Assembly: GCF_033100135.1 (NCBI RefSeq)
Contig: NZ_CP136920.1
Coordinates: 2,661,001 to 2,725,000, forward strand
Length of the DNA stretch: 64,000 nt
From: Rubellicoccus peritrichatus
GTDB taxonomy: Bacteria > Verrucomicrobiota > Verrucomicrobiia > Opitutales > Cerasicoccaceae
Reading direction: 5' to 3'
Shown here: positions 55,803-64,000 of the stretch, one piece after another
Layout of the letters: the number at the start of each line of letters is the position of its first letter
How positions within the stretch are numbered: the stretch's first letter is position 1
Translations under genes and position numbers: made by a program
The notes under the pieces: generated by a model
The model's database searches: none
Told to the model about the DNA's origin: nothing
The model's input: only the letters and a program-made list of their open reading frames with translations

Positions 55803-57437
55803 ATGAAAAATACACCCAGCTGGCTTAAAAGTGCGATTTTCTACGAGGTCTATCCTCAGAGCTTTTTGGATACCAATGGAGATGGCATCGGGGACATTCC
55901 CGGTGTGATTCGAAAGCTCGATTACATCCAGTCACTTGGGTGTAATGCAGTCTGGCTGAACCCCTGTTTTGTTTCTCCCTTCGGTGATGCGGGGTATGAT
56001 GTCAGTGACTATCGAAAAGTAGACCCTCGTTATGGGAGTAATCAGGATTTGATCCGGCTCTTTAAGGAAGCGCACAAACGAGGAATGAAGGTCACTCTTG
56101 ACTTGGTGGCAGGGCATACGTCTGTCGAGCATCCCTGGTTTCAAGCATCGGCCAGCCCCTCGCAGAACAAATACTCAAACTGGTATGTCTGGACCGATTC
56201 CGCATGGACTGAAAGTACGCGTGAGATGCCGCTGATACGCGGATTTAGCGACCGAAATGCTGCCTACATGCCTAATTTCTTTCATTTTCAACCGGCACTG
56301 AACTTTGGCTTTCAGGAGCCTGATCCGGACAAACCCTGGCAACTGCCAACCAATCATCCGGATGTCATCGCGGTTCGAGAAGAGATGAAAGATATAATGC
56401 GCTTTTGGATGGATGCGGGCGCAGATGGTTTTCGAGTAGATATGGCCTCCTCGCTTGTCAAAGGGGATCCCGAGATGAAGGGAACCATCGCATTCTGGCA
56501 GGACGTGCGGGCCATGTTTGATTCAGAATATCCGGATTGTGTGCTCATTGCCGAGTGGTCTTTTCCGAAACACGCGTTGCAGGCCGGGTTTCATATGGAC
56601 TTTATGATACACTTCAATACGGAGGCCTATACTTCGCTTTTTCGAGACGAGCGAAAACGAGATGGGTTTTTAACTCCGGGAACTCCATATAGCCATAGCT
56701 TCTTTGACCGGGAGGGCAAAGGCGACATTACCCGCTTCCTCCGCCATTTTACCGAGCATTTCGAAGCGACCCGGGACTTTGGCTATATCTCTATACCAAC
56801 AGGTAATCACGACTTAACACGCATTCGCTGCCACCGGACGATTGGAGAATTGAAAGTTGCCTACGCCTTTCTATGGAGTATGCCCGGCGTTCCGTATCTC
56901 TATTACGGGGATGAGATCGGAATGCGTCATATTGATGGACTCTCTTCCAAAGAAGGAGGATTCGGACGGGTTGGTGCGCGTACACCAATGCAGTGGAATC
57001 GTAAAAAAAATGCCGGTTTTTCCACCGCTCCTGCGAGTAAGCTGTATCTTCCAATCGACCCTTCTCATGCGCGACCGAATGTAGAAGATCAGGAAGCCAA
57101 CGCTTCATCTCTTCTTAATCATCTTCGATCAATGGCCAAGCTGCGTAAAGCGCATCCTGCGCTTGGAGCCAATGGAGACTTTTCTGTTATTCACGGCAAA
57201 AAAGGTAAATATCCTTTTATATTTATACGTCGTTATAATGACGAGAAGATCCTTGTTGCGGTGAACCCTGCTAATCGCACGGAATTAGTAAAATTAGACA
57301 GGAAGTATTCCCGGCTCCGCCCCTTAAAGGTTGCAGGAGTTTCGTTAAAACGAAACGGGCCTGATACCGAGCTGGTAATGAAAGGAGTGTCCTATGCGCT
57401 CTATCTCGTCGAGTCAGCCCGCCAGTGCACTTTCTAA
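55803..57437 (+). CDS. Glycoside hydrolase family 13 enzyme (alpha-glucosidase/trehalose synthase-like), cytoplasmic
   Basis: This 544-residue protein has the GH13 barrel: region I-like 'DLVAGHTSVEHPWF', nucleophile Asp213 in 'DGFRVDMASS', acid/base Glu251 in 'IAEWSF', and Asp337 in 'TGNHDLTR'. Start 'WLKSAIFYEVYPQSFLDTNG' and 'GDGIGDIPGVIRKLDYI' are the typical oligo-alpha-glucosidase/trehalose-synthase opening. A C-terminal beta domain follows ('KGKYPFIFIRRYNDEKILV'). The histidine in the usual 'DxVxNH' is replaced by 'DLVAGHT', a modest variation. No signal peptide. It lies 39 bp after the Bat-like cluster and 27 bp before the FAD oxidoreductase, so the latter pair may be cotranscribed. 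Substrate: alpha-glucosides, exact one unknown. Confidence 0.9.
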   Translation: MKNTPSWLKSAIFYEVYPQSFLDTNGDGIGDIPGVIRKLDYIQSLGCNAVWLNPCFVSPFGDAGYDVSDYRKVDPRYGSNQDLIRLFKEAHKRGMKVTLDLVAGHTSVEHPWFQASASPSQNKYSNWYVWTDSAWTESTREMPLIRGFSDRNAAYMPNFFHFQPALNFGFQEPDPDKPWQLPTNHPDVIAVREEMKDIMRFWMDAGADGFRVDMASSLVKGDPEMKGTIAFWQDVRAMFDSEYPDCVLIAEWSFPKHALQAGFHMDFMIHFNTEAYTSLFRDERKRDGFLTPGTPYSHSFFDREGKGDITRFLRHFTEHFEATRDFGYISIPTGNHDLTRIRCHRTIGELKVAYAFLWSMPGVPYLYYGDEIGMRHIDGLSSKEGGFGRVGARTPMQWNRKKNAGFSTAPASKLYLPIDPSHARPNVEDQEANASSLLNHLRSMAKLRKAHPALGANGDFSVIHGKKGKYPFIFIRRYNDEKILVAVNPANRTELVKLDRKYSRLRPLKVAGVSLKRNGPDTELVMKGVSYALYLVESARQCTF

Positions 57438-57464
57438 AACTTGTGAAACTTACATGTGATCGAA

Positions 57465-59363
57465 ATGAAAAGTAAAAACGAATATTCAGCCGACGTAGCA
57501 ATAATTGGAGGCGGTTTTGGTGCCGTTGCTGCAACTAGGGCATTAATGGACCAGGGCCTGAAGGTTGTGTTAACTGACGAATTTGAATGGATTGGTGGCC
57601 AGGCCACGAGTCAGGCATTATGCGTGATGGATGAGTTCTACGACCCAGTTGGAGAAACTCAGATGAACGCCCGCTACGCGGATTTCCGTGAGCGCTTGCG
57701 AAACTATTATCGAGACAATTTCAAATTATCTCCACTTGGAGAATCTCAGTTGCATTTCTGTGCTGGAAATGCGGCCTGCGCGCCGGTTACAGCAGAATCA
57801 CATGTTGCCCATCGGGTTATTACGGAGTTGTTTGAAAGTGCAGTTGCGAGTGGTCAACTGACCATATTGACCCGCACCAAACCTATTGCAGCTGAGAGGA
57901 GTGAAGATCGGGTGATTTCGGTCGACTGCCGGTGTCTTGATGTACCGGACGAAATTGTACGATTGAAAGCAAACTTCTTTCTGGATGGTACGGAGACGGG
58001 TGACACATATCCGCTTCTCGGCTTGGATTACGGTCTGGGGGAAGAGTCGAAAGAAACATTCGGCGAAACGCATGCACCCGTCCAGGCAAACCGTGAAGCA
58101 GTCCAGTCTTATACCTATTGCATCGCAGTTGAGTTCGTGCCAGGAGGCGACTTTACCATCGAGAAGCCTGAAGGATACGAAGAGCTGCGTGACAAGCAAC
58201 CTTTCAGCTATGGTAACCTCGGGGCAAAGGCAGATCAACCGGGTAAGTTTTTTGAACTCGAGTTCAGCCACGAAACCGGCGATCGGATCGTACCATTCTG
58301 GTATTACCGATGTCTGGTTGATGTCAGGAATTTTGATGACCCCGTGCTCACTACCAGTCGAGCTGTTATCAACGTATCAAGCAATGATTATCGAGGTGAT
58401 GGATTTGTTGATAATCCAAATGGAGAAGAGGCCCTTGCTGAGGCACGTCAGCTGAGTCTCGCGTATTTATATTGGTTACAGACCGAAGCACCGCGTGATG
58501 ACGGTGGCTTCGGCTATCCGGAAATTCGCCCGATGCCTGAAGCAACCGGAACTTCCGATGGCATTGCGCAGGCTCCATATGTTCGAGAAGGTCGAAGACT
58601 TAGAGCATGTGAGGTCGTCGTCGAAGAAGATCTGTCCACTGAGTTTCATTCCACTGCGCGAGCTCGGATTTTCCCCAATTCGGTTGGTCTGGGGGCCTAC
58701 ATGATTGATATTCACCACCGCTCCGCAGGCGGTGGAGGTATGGTGCAGATGACTCGTCCGTACCAGATTCCGCTCGGCGCATTGGTGAGCCCTGAATTAA
58801 CAAACTTCGCGGTGGCAAACAAGGGAATCGGGGTTACCCAGATTTCCAACGGAGCGTATCGATTACACAACCTTGAGTGGGCTACAGGCGAGGCTGCTGG
58901 CGAGTTGGCTGCGTTTTGTCTGGAACGTTGCCCGGATCATCCGAATTTAAAGGGAGATGATTTATTTGCCTACCAGCGTCGCCTTTTGCAGGCGGGAATA
59001 CCATTGTATTGGTACGAAGATCTTTCAATTGATCACCCGGCGTTCGAAGCTGCGCAGATACTTGCTCTTACTGGCGTTTGGCCTGGCGATCCGCGTCATC
59101 TGAGAATCGAGGTTCCGCAAAGCTGCTGTCGACATCGTCCTATGATGCTCAATGTTCTGAAGCGTTTGAAAGAAGCTGGATCTGATTTGAATCTCCTTCG
59201 GGATATAAACACCATCAACCATGGATCTCGTAAAGTTGATCTCATGCATCAGATGGTTAATATGATGGATCGTATTGGTTGGCCGAAGGCGGCAATAGAT
59301 CGCAAATGGAAGAGATTTGATGATTCGGACCATGACGTGCAGGATCCTGCAAAACTGTGGTGA
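57465..59363 (+). CDS. FAD-dependent oxidoreductase (FAD_oxidored family)
   Basis: The frame is open from GTG 57456; ATG 57465 is preferred as the first ATG, giving 632 residues. A Rossmann-type FAD site 'VAIIGGGFGAVAATRAL' starts the protein, then 'EWIGGQATSQAL', and the C-terminal FAD-contact block 'SNGAYRLHNLEWATGEAAGE'. This is the FAD_oxidored group common in Verrucomicrobia and Planctomycetes, often beside sugar-catabolism or Na+ symporter genes; substrates are unknown. It is followed 340 bp later by a sodium:solute symporter, suggesting a shared substrate. No signal peptide, so cytoplasmic. Confidence 0.9.
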   Translation: MKSKNEYSADVAIIGGGFGAVAATRALMDQGLKVVLTDEFEWIGGQATSQALCVMDEFYDPVGETQMNARYADFRERLRNYYRDNFKLSPLGESQLHFCAGNAACAPVTAESHVAHRVITELFESAVASGQLTILTRTKPIAAERSEDRVISVDCRCLDVPDEIVRLKANFFLDGTETGDTYPLLGLDYGLGEESKETFGETHAPVQANREAVQSYTYCIAVEFVPGGDFTIEKPEGYEELRDKQPFSYGNLGAKADQPGKFFELEFSHETGDRIVPFWYYRCLVDVRNFDDPVLTTSRAVINVSSNDYRGDGFVDNPNGEEALAEARQLSLAYLYWLQTEAPRDDGGFGYPEIRPMPEATGTSDGIAQAPYVREGRRLRACEVVVEEDLSTEFHSTARARIFPNSVGLGAYMIDIHHRSAGGGGMVQMTRPYQIPLGALVSPELTNFAVANKGIGVTQISNGAYRLHNLEWATGEAAGELAAFCLERCPDHPNLKGDDLFAYQRRLLQAGIPLYWYEDLSIDHPAFEAAQILALTGVWPGDPRHLRIEVPQSCCRHRPMMLNVLKRLKEAGSDLNLLRDINTINHGSRKVDLMHQMVNMMDRIGWPKAAIDRKWKRFDDSDHDVQDPAKLW

Positions 59364-59598
59364 TGCATGGGCGCTGGATGTCTTTTTCCGTTTCGGTGAT
59401 ATGTCAGGACACGTCATTTGCTGAATGACGGATTCTGCCTGCGCAGTGGCATTGTTGAATCGTTGGAGCAATAGAGTGATCTTGAGGACGTCTGCCTTGT
59501 ATTATCGTATTTGAGAATAATTATATCACCAATGAGTTGACGCAAGAGCTCTGGAAGCGAGAATATAACCCATCAACCGGTCTGTTCACTTCTTCTGA

Positions 59599-59652
59599 GG
59601 TGTTTGGACTAACACCATTTGCGTAGTTATCTTGCTATGACCTCTGGTGTTA
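59599..59652 (+). promoter_or_regulatory. Mutually exclusive hairpins in the symporter leader
   Basis: Three segments lie 52-105 nt before the symporter ATG. A is GGTGTT (59599-59604), B is TAACACCA (59610-59617), C is TGGTGTTA (59645-59652). B can pair with A (6 bp, 6-nt loop) or with C (8 bp, 27-nt loop), not with both. This is the layout of an attenuator or riboswitch expression platform. No known riboswitch class is recognised. The rest of the gap (59364-59598) has only an isolated stem CGTCATT/AATGACG at 59412-59430 and no gene. Confidence 0.4.
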
Positions 59653-59703
59653 TCAGCACGGCACTTTACACAAGATAAACCATCTCATTAGAGGAGTTCT
59701 GTC

Positions 59704-61506
59704 ATGATTCTACTCGATTACATTGTATTAGTATGCGTACTACTATTTGTCCTATGCATTGGCTTATTATTCGCCAAGCGAGGAGGGGCAGATAGTGATT
59801 CGTTCATGCTCAGTGGGCGCGATTTGCCCTGGTGGTTATCCGGGATGTCTCTATCCGCAAATGACTTTAATGCTGATACGCCAATACATAACAGCCGCCG
59901 TGCTCGCGAGCTCGGTATTCCCGGAACCTGGCTGTATTGGAGAATACCTTTTGGCCAGTGCCTGACTGCAATTTTTACAAAGTGGGCCCGTCGAAGTGGA
60001 ATAAAAACTCCTGTTGAGCTGATGCAGCTTCGCTATGGAGGAAAAATTGGAAGAGCCATTCGCATATGGAAAGTGTTCTATTCAACTTTATTCCAGGGAA
60101 CCTTTGCTTTAGCGGTGGGGCTTCTTGCTTTCAGAAAACTCGCACAGGTTTTGCTGGACTACCCGGAAACCGTCTCTGCATTTGGCATCGCGTGGAACAT
60201 GGATGTCGTGATCATGGTTGGGGCTGTTGTTGTTGCTATGTCATATTCAATCACCGCTGGGTTATGGGGGGTCGTTGCAACCGATTTTGTTGAGTTCATG
60301 ATTGCTTTGGGCTGCTCATGGGTTTTGACGATGTTTGTACTTAACGAAGTTGGTGGTGGCGCTGTGCTCTATGAAAACCTGATTCAATCCGCAGAGACTA
60401 CGGGTGTGAATTTTCTCGATTGGACGCCGACCTTAACATTAGCGGTTTTCATTTTTTTATTTATTCAGCCATTGGGAATCGCCGGGGAAGGTTGTATCAA
60501 TATTCGTTGTCTCGCTGCTCGGGATGAGCGGCATGGTATGTTGGCCCAAATTTGGCAGCCATTCAGTAATCTCGTCCTGCGCAGTTGGCCGTGGTGGATT
60601 GCTGGTATGGCTTCGATATATCTGGTGACTGACATTGCGGACCCCGAGTTAGCCTATCCTGAAATGATTCAGCGCTTTATGCCGATCGGTTTGAAGGGGC
60701 TGATGGTTGCAGGTTTCTTCTGTGCCTTTATCTCGACCATCGACACGATACTGCATACATCATCCGCTGTCGTGTTGAACGACTTTTACAGACCCTATGT
60801 TAAGCCCGACGCGTCTGAAAGACACTACGTCATGGTGCTACGTTTGGCGATTGTTATATTTGCCGCATTGGGCATCTACTTGGCGACACAAATGGAGAGT
60901 GTTCTCGGAGTGCTGTTCTTCACGTGGAAGGTAGGTGGTGCTATGGCCATGATGGCTGGCTTGCGTTGGATATGGTGGCGTGTGAGTGGCTGGTCTGAGT
61001 TGTTCGTTGTTGTCTTTTCGCTGCCAATTACAGTCCTCATTGAGTTTGATAATCAGATATGCAACTGGATGGGCTTCAAACAAAGTCCCACTGATATCAT
61101 TGAAGGCTGGTTTGGTGTCATGGCCGGAAGCAATGCAATGGAAGGTAAGTGGGCTATCGAGTATATATTGGGGCTTGTCGTGATTATGGGTATTGCGGTG
61201 CTATTGATGTATATTGCGCCGAAAGATAATACCGATCACATCGTTCAATTTTACAAGAAAGCTAGGCCACTGGGGCTCTGGGGCCCGATCCAGAAGATTG
61301 CCGGTGTCGGACCTGTCGATTCATACAAGGTGGATTTAGGGGTATATCTTAGTTCATCCTTCGGAATCATGCTGGCAACCCTTAGCGTGGGGATGTTTTT
61401 CTTTCAGCAATGGACCATCGGCTTCCTGCTGTTAATCGGTTCAGCTGTTTTGTTTTATTGTTTGTTGAAGCTTATTCCTAAAAGCGTTCATACTGAATTG
61501 GATTGA
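59704..61506 (+). CDS. Sodium:solute symporter (SSS family)
   Basis: This 600-residue integral membrane protein has about 14 hydrophobic helices and the SSS family opening 'SDSFMLSGRDLPWWLSGMSL', with the 'SANDFNADTP' helix break that forms part of the Na+ site region. The start ATG has a strong Shine-Dalgarno AGAGGAG (59690-59696, 7-nt spacing), unusual in this window. It is the only transporter in the window. It is likely to import a sugar, sugar acid or other small solute with Na+. The neighbouring GH13 and FAD oxidoreductase suggest an oligosaccharide or sugar-derived substrate, by inference. It sits convergent to the oxidase gene at 61632. Confidence 0.92.
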   Translation: MILLDYIVLVCVLLFVLCIGLLFAKRGGADSDSFMLSGRDLPWWLSGMSLSANDFNADTPIHNSRRARELGIPGTWLYWRIPFGQCLTAIFTKWARRSGIKTPVELMQLRYGGKIGRAIRIWKVFYSTLFQGTFALAVGLLAFRKLAQVLLDYPETVSAFGIAWNMDVVIMVGAVVVAMSYSITAGLWGVVATDFVEFMIALGCSWVLTMFVLNEVGGGAVLYENLIQSAETTGVNFLDWTPTLTLAVFIFLFIQPLGIAGEGCINIRCLAARDERHGMLAQIWQPFSNLVLRSWPWWIAGMASIYLVTDIADPELAYPEMIQRFMPIGLKGLMVAGFFCAFISTIDTILHTSSAVVLNDFYRPYVKPDASERHYVMVLRLAIVIFAALGIYLATQMESVLGVLFFTWKVGGAMAMMAGLRWIWWRVSGWSELFVVVFSLPITVLIEFDNQICNWMGFKQSPTDIIEGWFGVMAGSNAMEGKWAIEYILGLVVIMGIAVLLMYIAPKDNTDHIVQFYKKARPLGLWGPIQKIAGVGPVDSYKVDLGVYLSSSFGIMLATLSVGMFFFQQWTIGFLLLIGSAVLFYCLLKLIPKSVHTELD

Positions 61507-61631
61507 ATCAGGATATGAAGCATATCATTGGCATGAGCATAAAACTATCCACATGCTATAATCGCCAATTATAAATGCCCTCAATTCGAATTATGCCGAC
61601 AGCTTGAGACTGACTTTTGGATTAGTAATAA

Positions 61632-64000
61632 TTAAATCAGTGCTTCGAATAAAATTTCTGAAGGGTGCAGGGCGGTTCTGCCTGTGCCGTCATGAATCTG
61701 ATGGCGGCAGGAGGTGCCTGTTGCGGCGATAGTGACCTCGTCAGGTTGTTGACGCACCGTGGGAAAAAGCACGAGTTCACCGACTTTCATCGAGAGCTCG
61801 TAGTGCTCTTTCTCGTAACCGAATGAGCCGGCCATGCCGCAGCATCCGGATGGTATCATGTGGACTTTGTATCCTTGCGGTATCTGTAGTGCTCGCACTG
61901 TTGGTACAACGGATGCGAGTGATTTCTGGAAGCAGTGTCCGTGTAGTTTAATCAGTTTTTTCTTGGTGGTAAATTGCTCTGAGGTGATTCGGCCTGCATC
62001 GAATTCGCGAATAATGAATTCGTCAAGCATGAGACAATTTCTGGAAAGATCCTGGGCGGTTTGTTTCAAATCACTTTCTGCGAGGTCGATATATTCATCA
62101 CGGAAGCCGAGAATGGCTGAGGGTTCGATGCCTATGAGTGGTGTCTCTTCTGTGATGAGTGGATGGAGTTTGCGAAGGTTGGAATTGGTGATTTGCTTGG
62201 CTTTGCGTAACAAGCCTTTGGAGAGCCATGTGCGTGCGCTTTCGAGATGGTCGGGGATAATGACTTGATAGCCCAGTTTTTCGAGAAGTTGGATGGTCTT
62301 CTGGCCTATCGTGACATCGTTGAAGTTGGTGAATTCGTCGCAGAAGAGGTAAACGCGTTTCTGAGTGTTTTTTTTCTCAATTTCAGGCCTTTGATGGAAC
62401 CATTTGCTGAGTGTCGTTTTGTGCAGCATGGGGATGGATCGCTCGGGATGGAAGCCGGTCAGTCGATTGAGTGTTCGACGTATCCATTGGGTTCCGTATA
62501 GTGCATTCCAGGCCCAGGGGGCGATCGAGGCCAGGCGATTGAGGAGGACAAAATTAGCGATCATGAGTGCGCGTAGCGGTGTGCCATTTGCGTCGTAATA
62601 GTGCTGTAGGAATTCTGCCTTGAGCTTTGCGATATCAACGTTGGAGGGGCATTCGGATTTGCATCCTTTGCAGGAGAAGCAGAGGTCGAAGACGTCGTTG
62701 ATCTCGTCGTTGTTAAATGGATTCTGGGGGTCGGTCGGGTACGTGAGTGCGTGGCGCAGGATGTTTGCGCGTGCTCGTGTGGTATCTTTCTCGTTGCGGG
62801 TGACCATGTAGCTTGGGCACATGGTACCTCCGGCAAGGTGGCCTTTCCGGCAGTCTCCGGAGCCATTGCAGTTTTCAGCTGCCCGGAGGATGCCCTGATT
62901 CTGGGAGAAGTCGAATATAGTGTCGTATTTTGGGTTTGGTTTGGTGGGGCCGTAGCGCAAGTCGATATCCATCGGTTTGGCATCGATGATCTTGCCAGGG
63001 TTTAAGATGTTCTTTGGGTCGAATACATTCTTGATCTGGCGCATGAGTGCAAAGCAATCTTCGCCGACCATGAAGGGGATGAACTCACCGCGTAGACGAC
63101 CGTCACCATGTTCGCCGCTGAGAGAGCCGTTGTATTTTTTGACCAGTGTAGCGACGTCCTCGGCGACAGCGCGGAATGTTCTGAGGCCTTCTTCGGTTTT
63201 GAGGTTAAAGAGAGGGCGCGTGTGTAATTCTCCAGAGCCGGCGTGTGCGTAGTAAACACATTCTTTTCCATGTTTTTCCTGTAAGATGTTGTCGAACTCG
63301 GCGATGTAATCTGCCAACTCAGCAACATCGACTGCGGTGTCTTCGCATACTTCACGTGGCTTGGCATCACCGGGAATGTTACTAACGAGCCCTTGGCCTG
63401 CGCGACGCAGTTCCCAGACTTTTTGCTCGTCTTCGCCTTTGAGCACTGGGAATGCATAACCGTAGCCGGCGGCCTTGATGTCTGCGACTACTTGCTTGAT
63501 TGTGGCATCGACTTCTTCTGGGTTGTCTTTGCGAATGTCGATAACGAGGATGGCGCCTGGATCGCCTTCGACGAAAAAACGATTCTTCCGCTGTTCTATA
63601 TTGCGTTTCGTTGCATCGAGTATGTGGCGGTCGAGGAGTTCGACACCGGAAGGTTGATGATTGAGTGCTGGAAGGACGGAACGCAGTGCCTGATCAATAT
63701 TTGAAAAGTGGGCGCAGAGTAGTGCACTATGCTTGGGGGGCAAGGGAACGCAGTTGAGCTCGAATTCTACGCCGAAGAAGAGGGTGCCTTCGGAACCGGC
63801 GATGAGTTTGCAAATATTGAATGGTTTATCTGATGCGGGGTCAAAGACATCCGCATCCATAAGCAGGTCGAGGGCGTACCCTGTATTGCGTCGTGGAATA
63901 CTGCGTTTTGGAAATTTTTTTGTAATGAGGGCTCGGATCGCTTCGTCACTTAGAAGTTTGCGGCATTTTTGGTAGATCGCTGCTTCGAGTGAATTGCCTT
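61632..64000 (-). CDS. FAD-linked oxidase/Fe-S/CCG fusion, D-lactate or glycolate dehydrogenase-like (5' end outside window)
   Basis: The frame is open from its stop at 61632 to the window edge, so at least 789 codons are seen and the N-terminal FAD-binding part is missing. From the left edge of the protein: 'RRNTGYALDLL' and 'IAGSEGTLFFGVEFEL' (PCMH-type FAD-binding end), the FAD-oxidase C domain with 'YYAHAGSGELHTRP' and 'GSLSGEHGDGRLRG', then Fe-S motifs 'CNGSGDCRKG', 'GTMCPSYMVT' and 'CFSCKGCKSECPSNVD', and a C-terminal CCG domain with 'HGHCFQKSL' and 'SGCCGMAGSFGYEKEHYEL'. This is the one-polypeptide form of GlcD/LldE-like enzymes that oxidise D-2-hydroxy acids and pass electrons to Fe-S clusters. 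It is convergent with the symporter gene. Confidence 0.92.
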   Translation of the reverse strand, partial: GNSLEAAIYQKCRKLLSDEAIRALITKKFPKRSIPRRNTGYALDLLMDADVFDPASDKPFNICKLIAGSEGTLFFGVEFELNCVPLPPKHSALLCAHFSNIDQALRSVLPALNHQPSGVELLDRHILDATKRNIEQRKNRFFVEGDPGAILVIDIRKDNPEEVDATIKQVVADIKAAGYGYAFPVLKGEDEQKVWELRRAGQGLVSNIPGDAKPREVCEDTAVDVAELADYIAEFDNILQEKHGKECVYYAHAGSGELHTRPLFNLKTEEGLRTFRAVAEDVATLVKKYNGSLSGEHGDGRLRGEFIPFMVGEDCFALMRQIKNVFDPKNILNPGKIIDAKPMDIDLRYGPTKPNPKYDTIFDFSQNQGILRAAENCNGSGDCRKGHLAGGTMCPSYMVTRNEKDTTRARANILRHALTYPTDPQNPFNNDEINDVFDLCFSCKGCKSECPSNVDIAKLKAEFLQHYYDANGTPLRALMIANFVLLNRLASIAPWAWNALYGTQWIRRTLNRLTGFHPERSIPMLHKTTLSKWFHQRPEIEKKNTQKRVYLFCDEFTNFNDVTIGQKTIQLLEKLGYQVIIPDHLESARTWLSKGLLRKAKQITNSNLRKLHPLITEETPLIGIEPSAILGFRDEYIDLAESDLKQTAQDLSRNCLMLDEFIIREFDAGRITSEQFTTKKKLIKLHGHCFQKSLASVVPTVRALQIPQGYKVHMIPSGCCGMAGSFGYEKEHYELSMKVGELVLFPTVRQQPDEVTIAATGTSCRHQIHDGTGRTALHPSEILFEALI

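Noticed and set aside
61512-61526. GATATG-AAG-CATATC hairpin after the symporter gene as a terminator
   Set aside because: Perfect stem of 6 bp but AT-rich and without a T-tract on either strand.
1-64000. tRNA, rRNA, transposase, integrase or phage genes
   Set aside because: I looked for cloverleaf ends, conserved rRNA stretches and DDE/tyrosine recombinase motifs and saw none.

Overview
The window looks like a stretch of a marine or aquatic Verrucomicrobiota genome, most likely class Opitutae (Puniceicoccales/Opitutales-like). This is an inference from gene content. The clues are a prepilin-type protein with a DGHV-type C-terminus, secreted proteins ending in an 'EYALG ... LEYST ... W' module, a GntR/LacI hybrid regulator, a DUF5107-TPR protein, a secreted protein of 4,188 residues, many starts without a Shine-Dalgarno sequence, and dense polysaccharide-degradation genes with no SusC/SusD pair. 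No rRNA, tRNA, CRISPR array, integrase or insertion sequence was recognised.

Layout. Positions 1-2000: a terminator of an upstream gene, then two tandem paralogous envelope helical-repeat proteins. Positions 2-25 kb: a carbohydrate-utilisation region. It holds a GH31 alpha-galactosidase-like enzyme, a DUF5107-TPR protein, a GntR/LacI-type regulator, a GH2 beta-galactosidase-like enzyme, two tandem very similar 1000-1130-residue secreted multidomain proteins with a polysaccharide-lyase-like C-terminal domain, a pseudopilin-like protein, an AraC regulator divergent from a secreted GH95 fucosidase-like enzyme, and a secreted heparinase II/III-type lyase. A 12-bp palindrome, TACTATATAGTA, lies just upstream of four of these transcription units, with a weaker copy before a fifth. 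It looks like the operator of a local regulon.

Positions 25.3-26.5 kb: a gene-poor stretch with hairpins, a 22-bp-period array of six small dyads, and the decayed 3' end of a carbohydrate-related gene. Positions 26.5-44.5 kb: four same-strand secreted-protein genes with 18-26 bp gaps. They include the 4,188-residue acidic giant and a 1,207-residue protein with TSP3, CSPG/cadherin-like, LamG-like, type I secretion target-like and Calx-beta-like parts. This is the least explained and most interesting block. Positions 44.5-49.4 kb: a gene remnant, a secreted GH16 enzyme, and a LacI regulator divergent from a leaderless GH10 enzyme, with a clear palindromic operator touching the LacI start codon.

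Positions 49.6-55.8 kb: a translationally coupled MoxR-DUF58-DUF4381-like-BatA/BatB-TPR operon that lacks BatD. Positions 55.8-64 kb: a cytoplasmic GH13 enzyme, an FAD-dependent oxidoreductase, a sodium:solute symporter with a possible two-state leader hairpin, and a convergent FAD-linked oxidase/Fe-S fusion cut by the window edge.

Together the genes suggest outer-surface depolymerisation by lyases, GH16 and GH95, then symporter-type uptake and cytoplasmic processing by GH31, GH2, GH10 and GH13. Regulation appears to come from three local regulators (GntR/LacI, AraC, LacI). The true substrates cannot be read from sequence alone.
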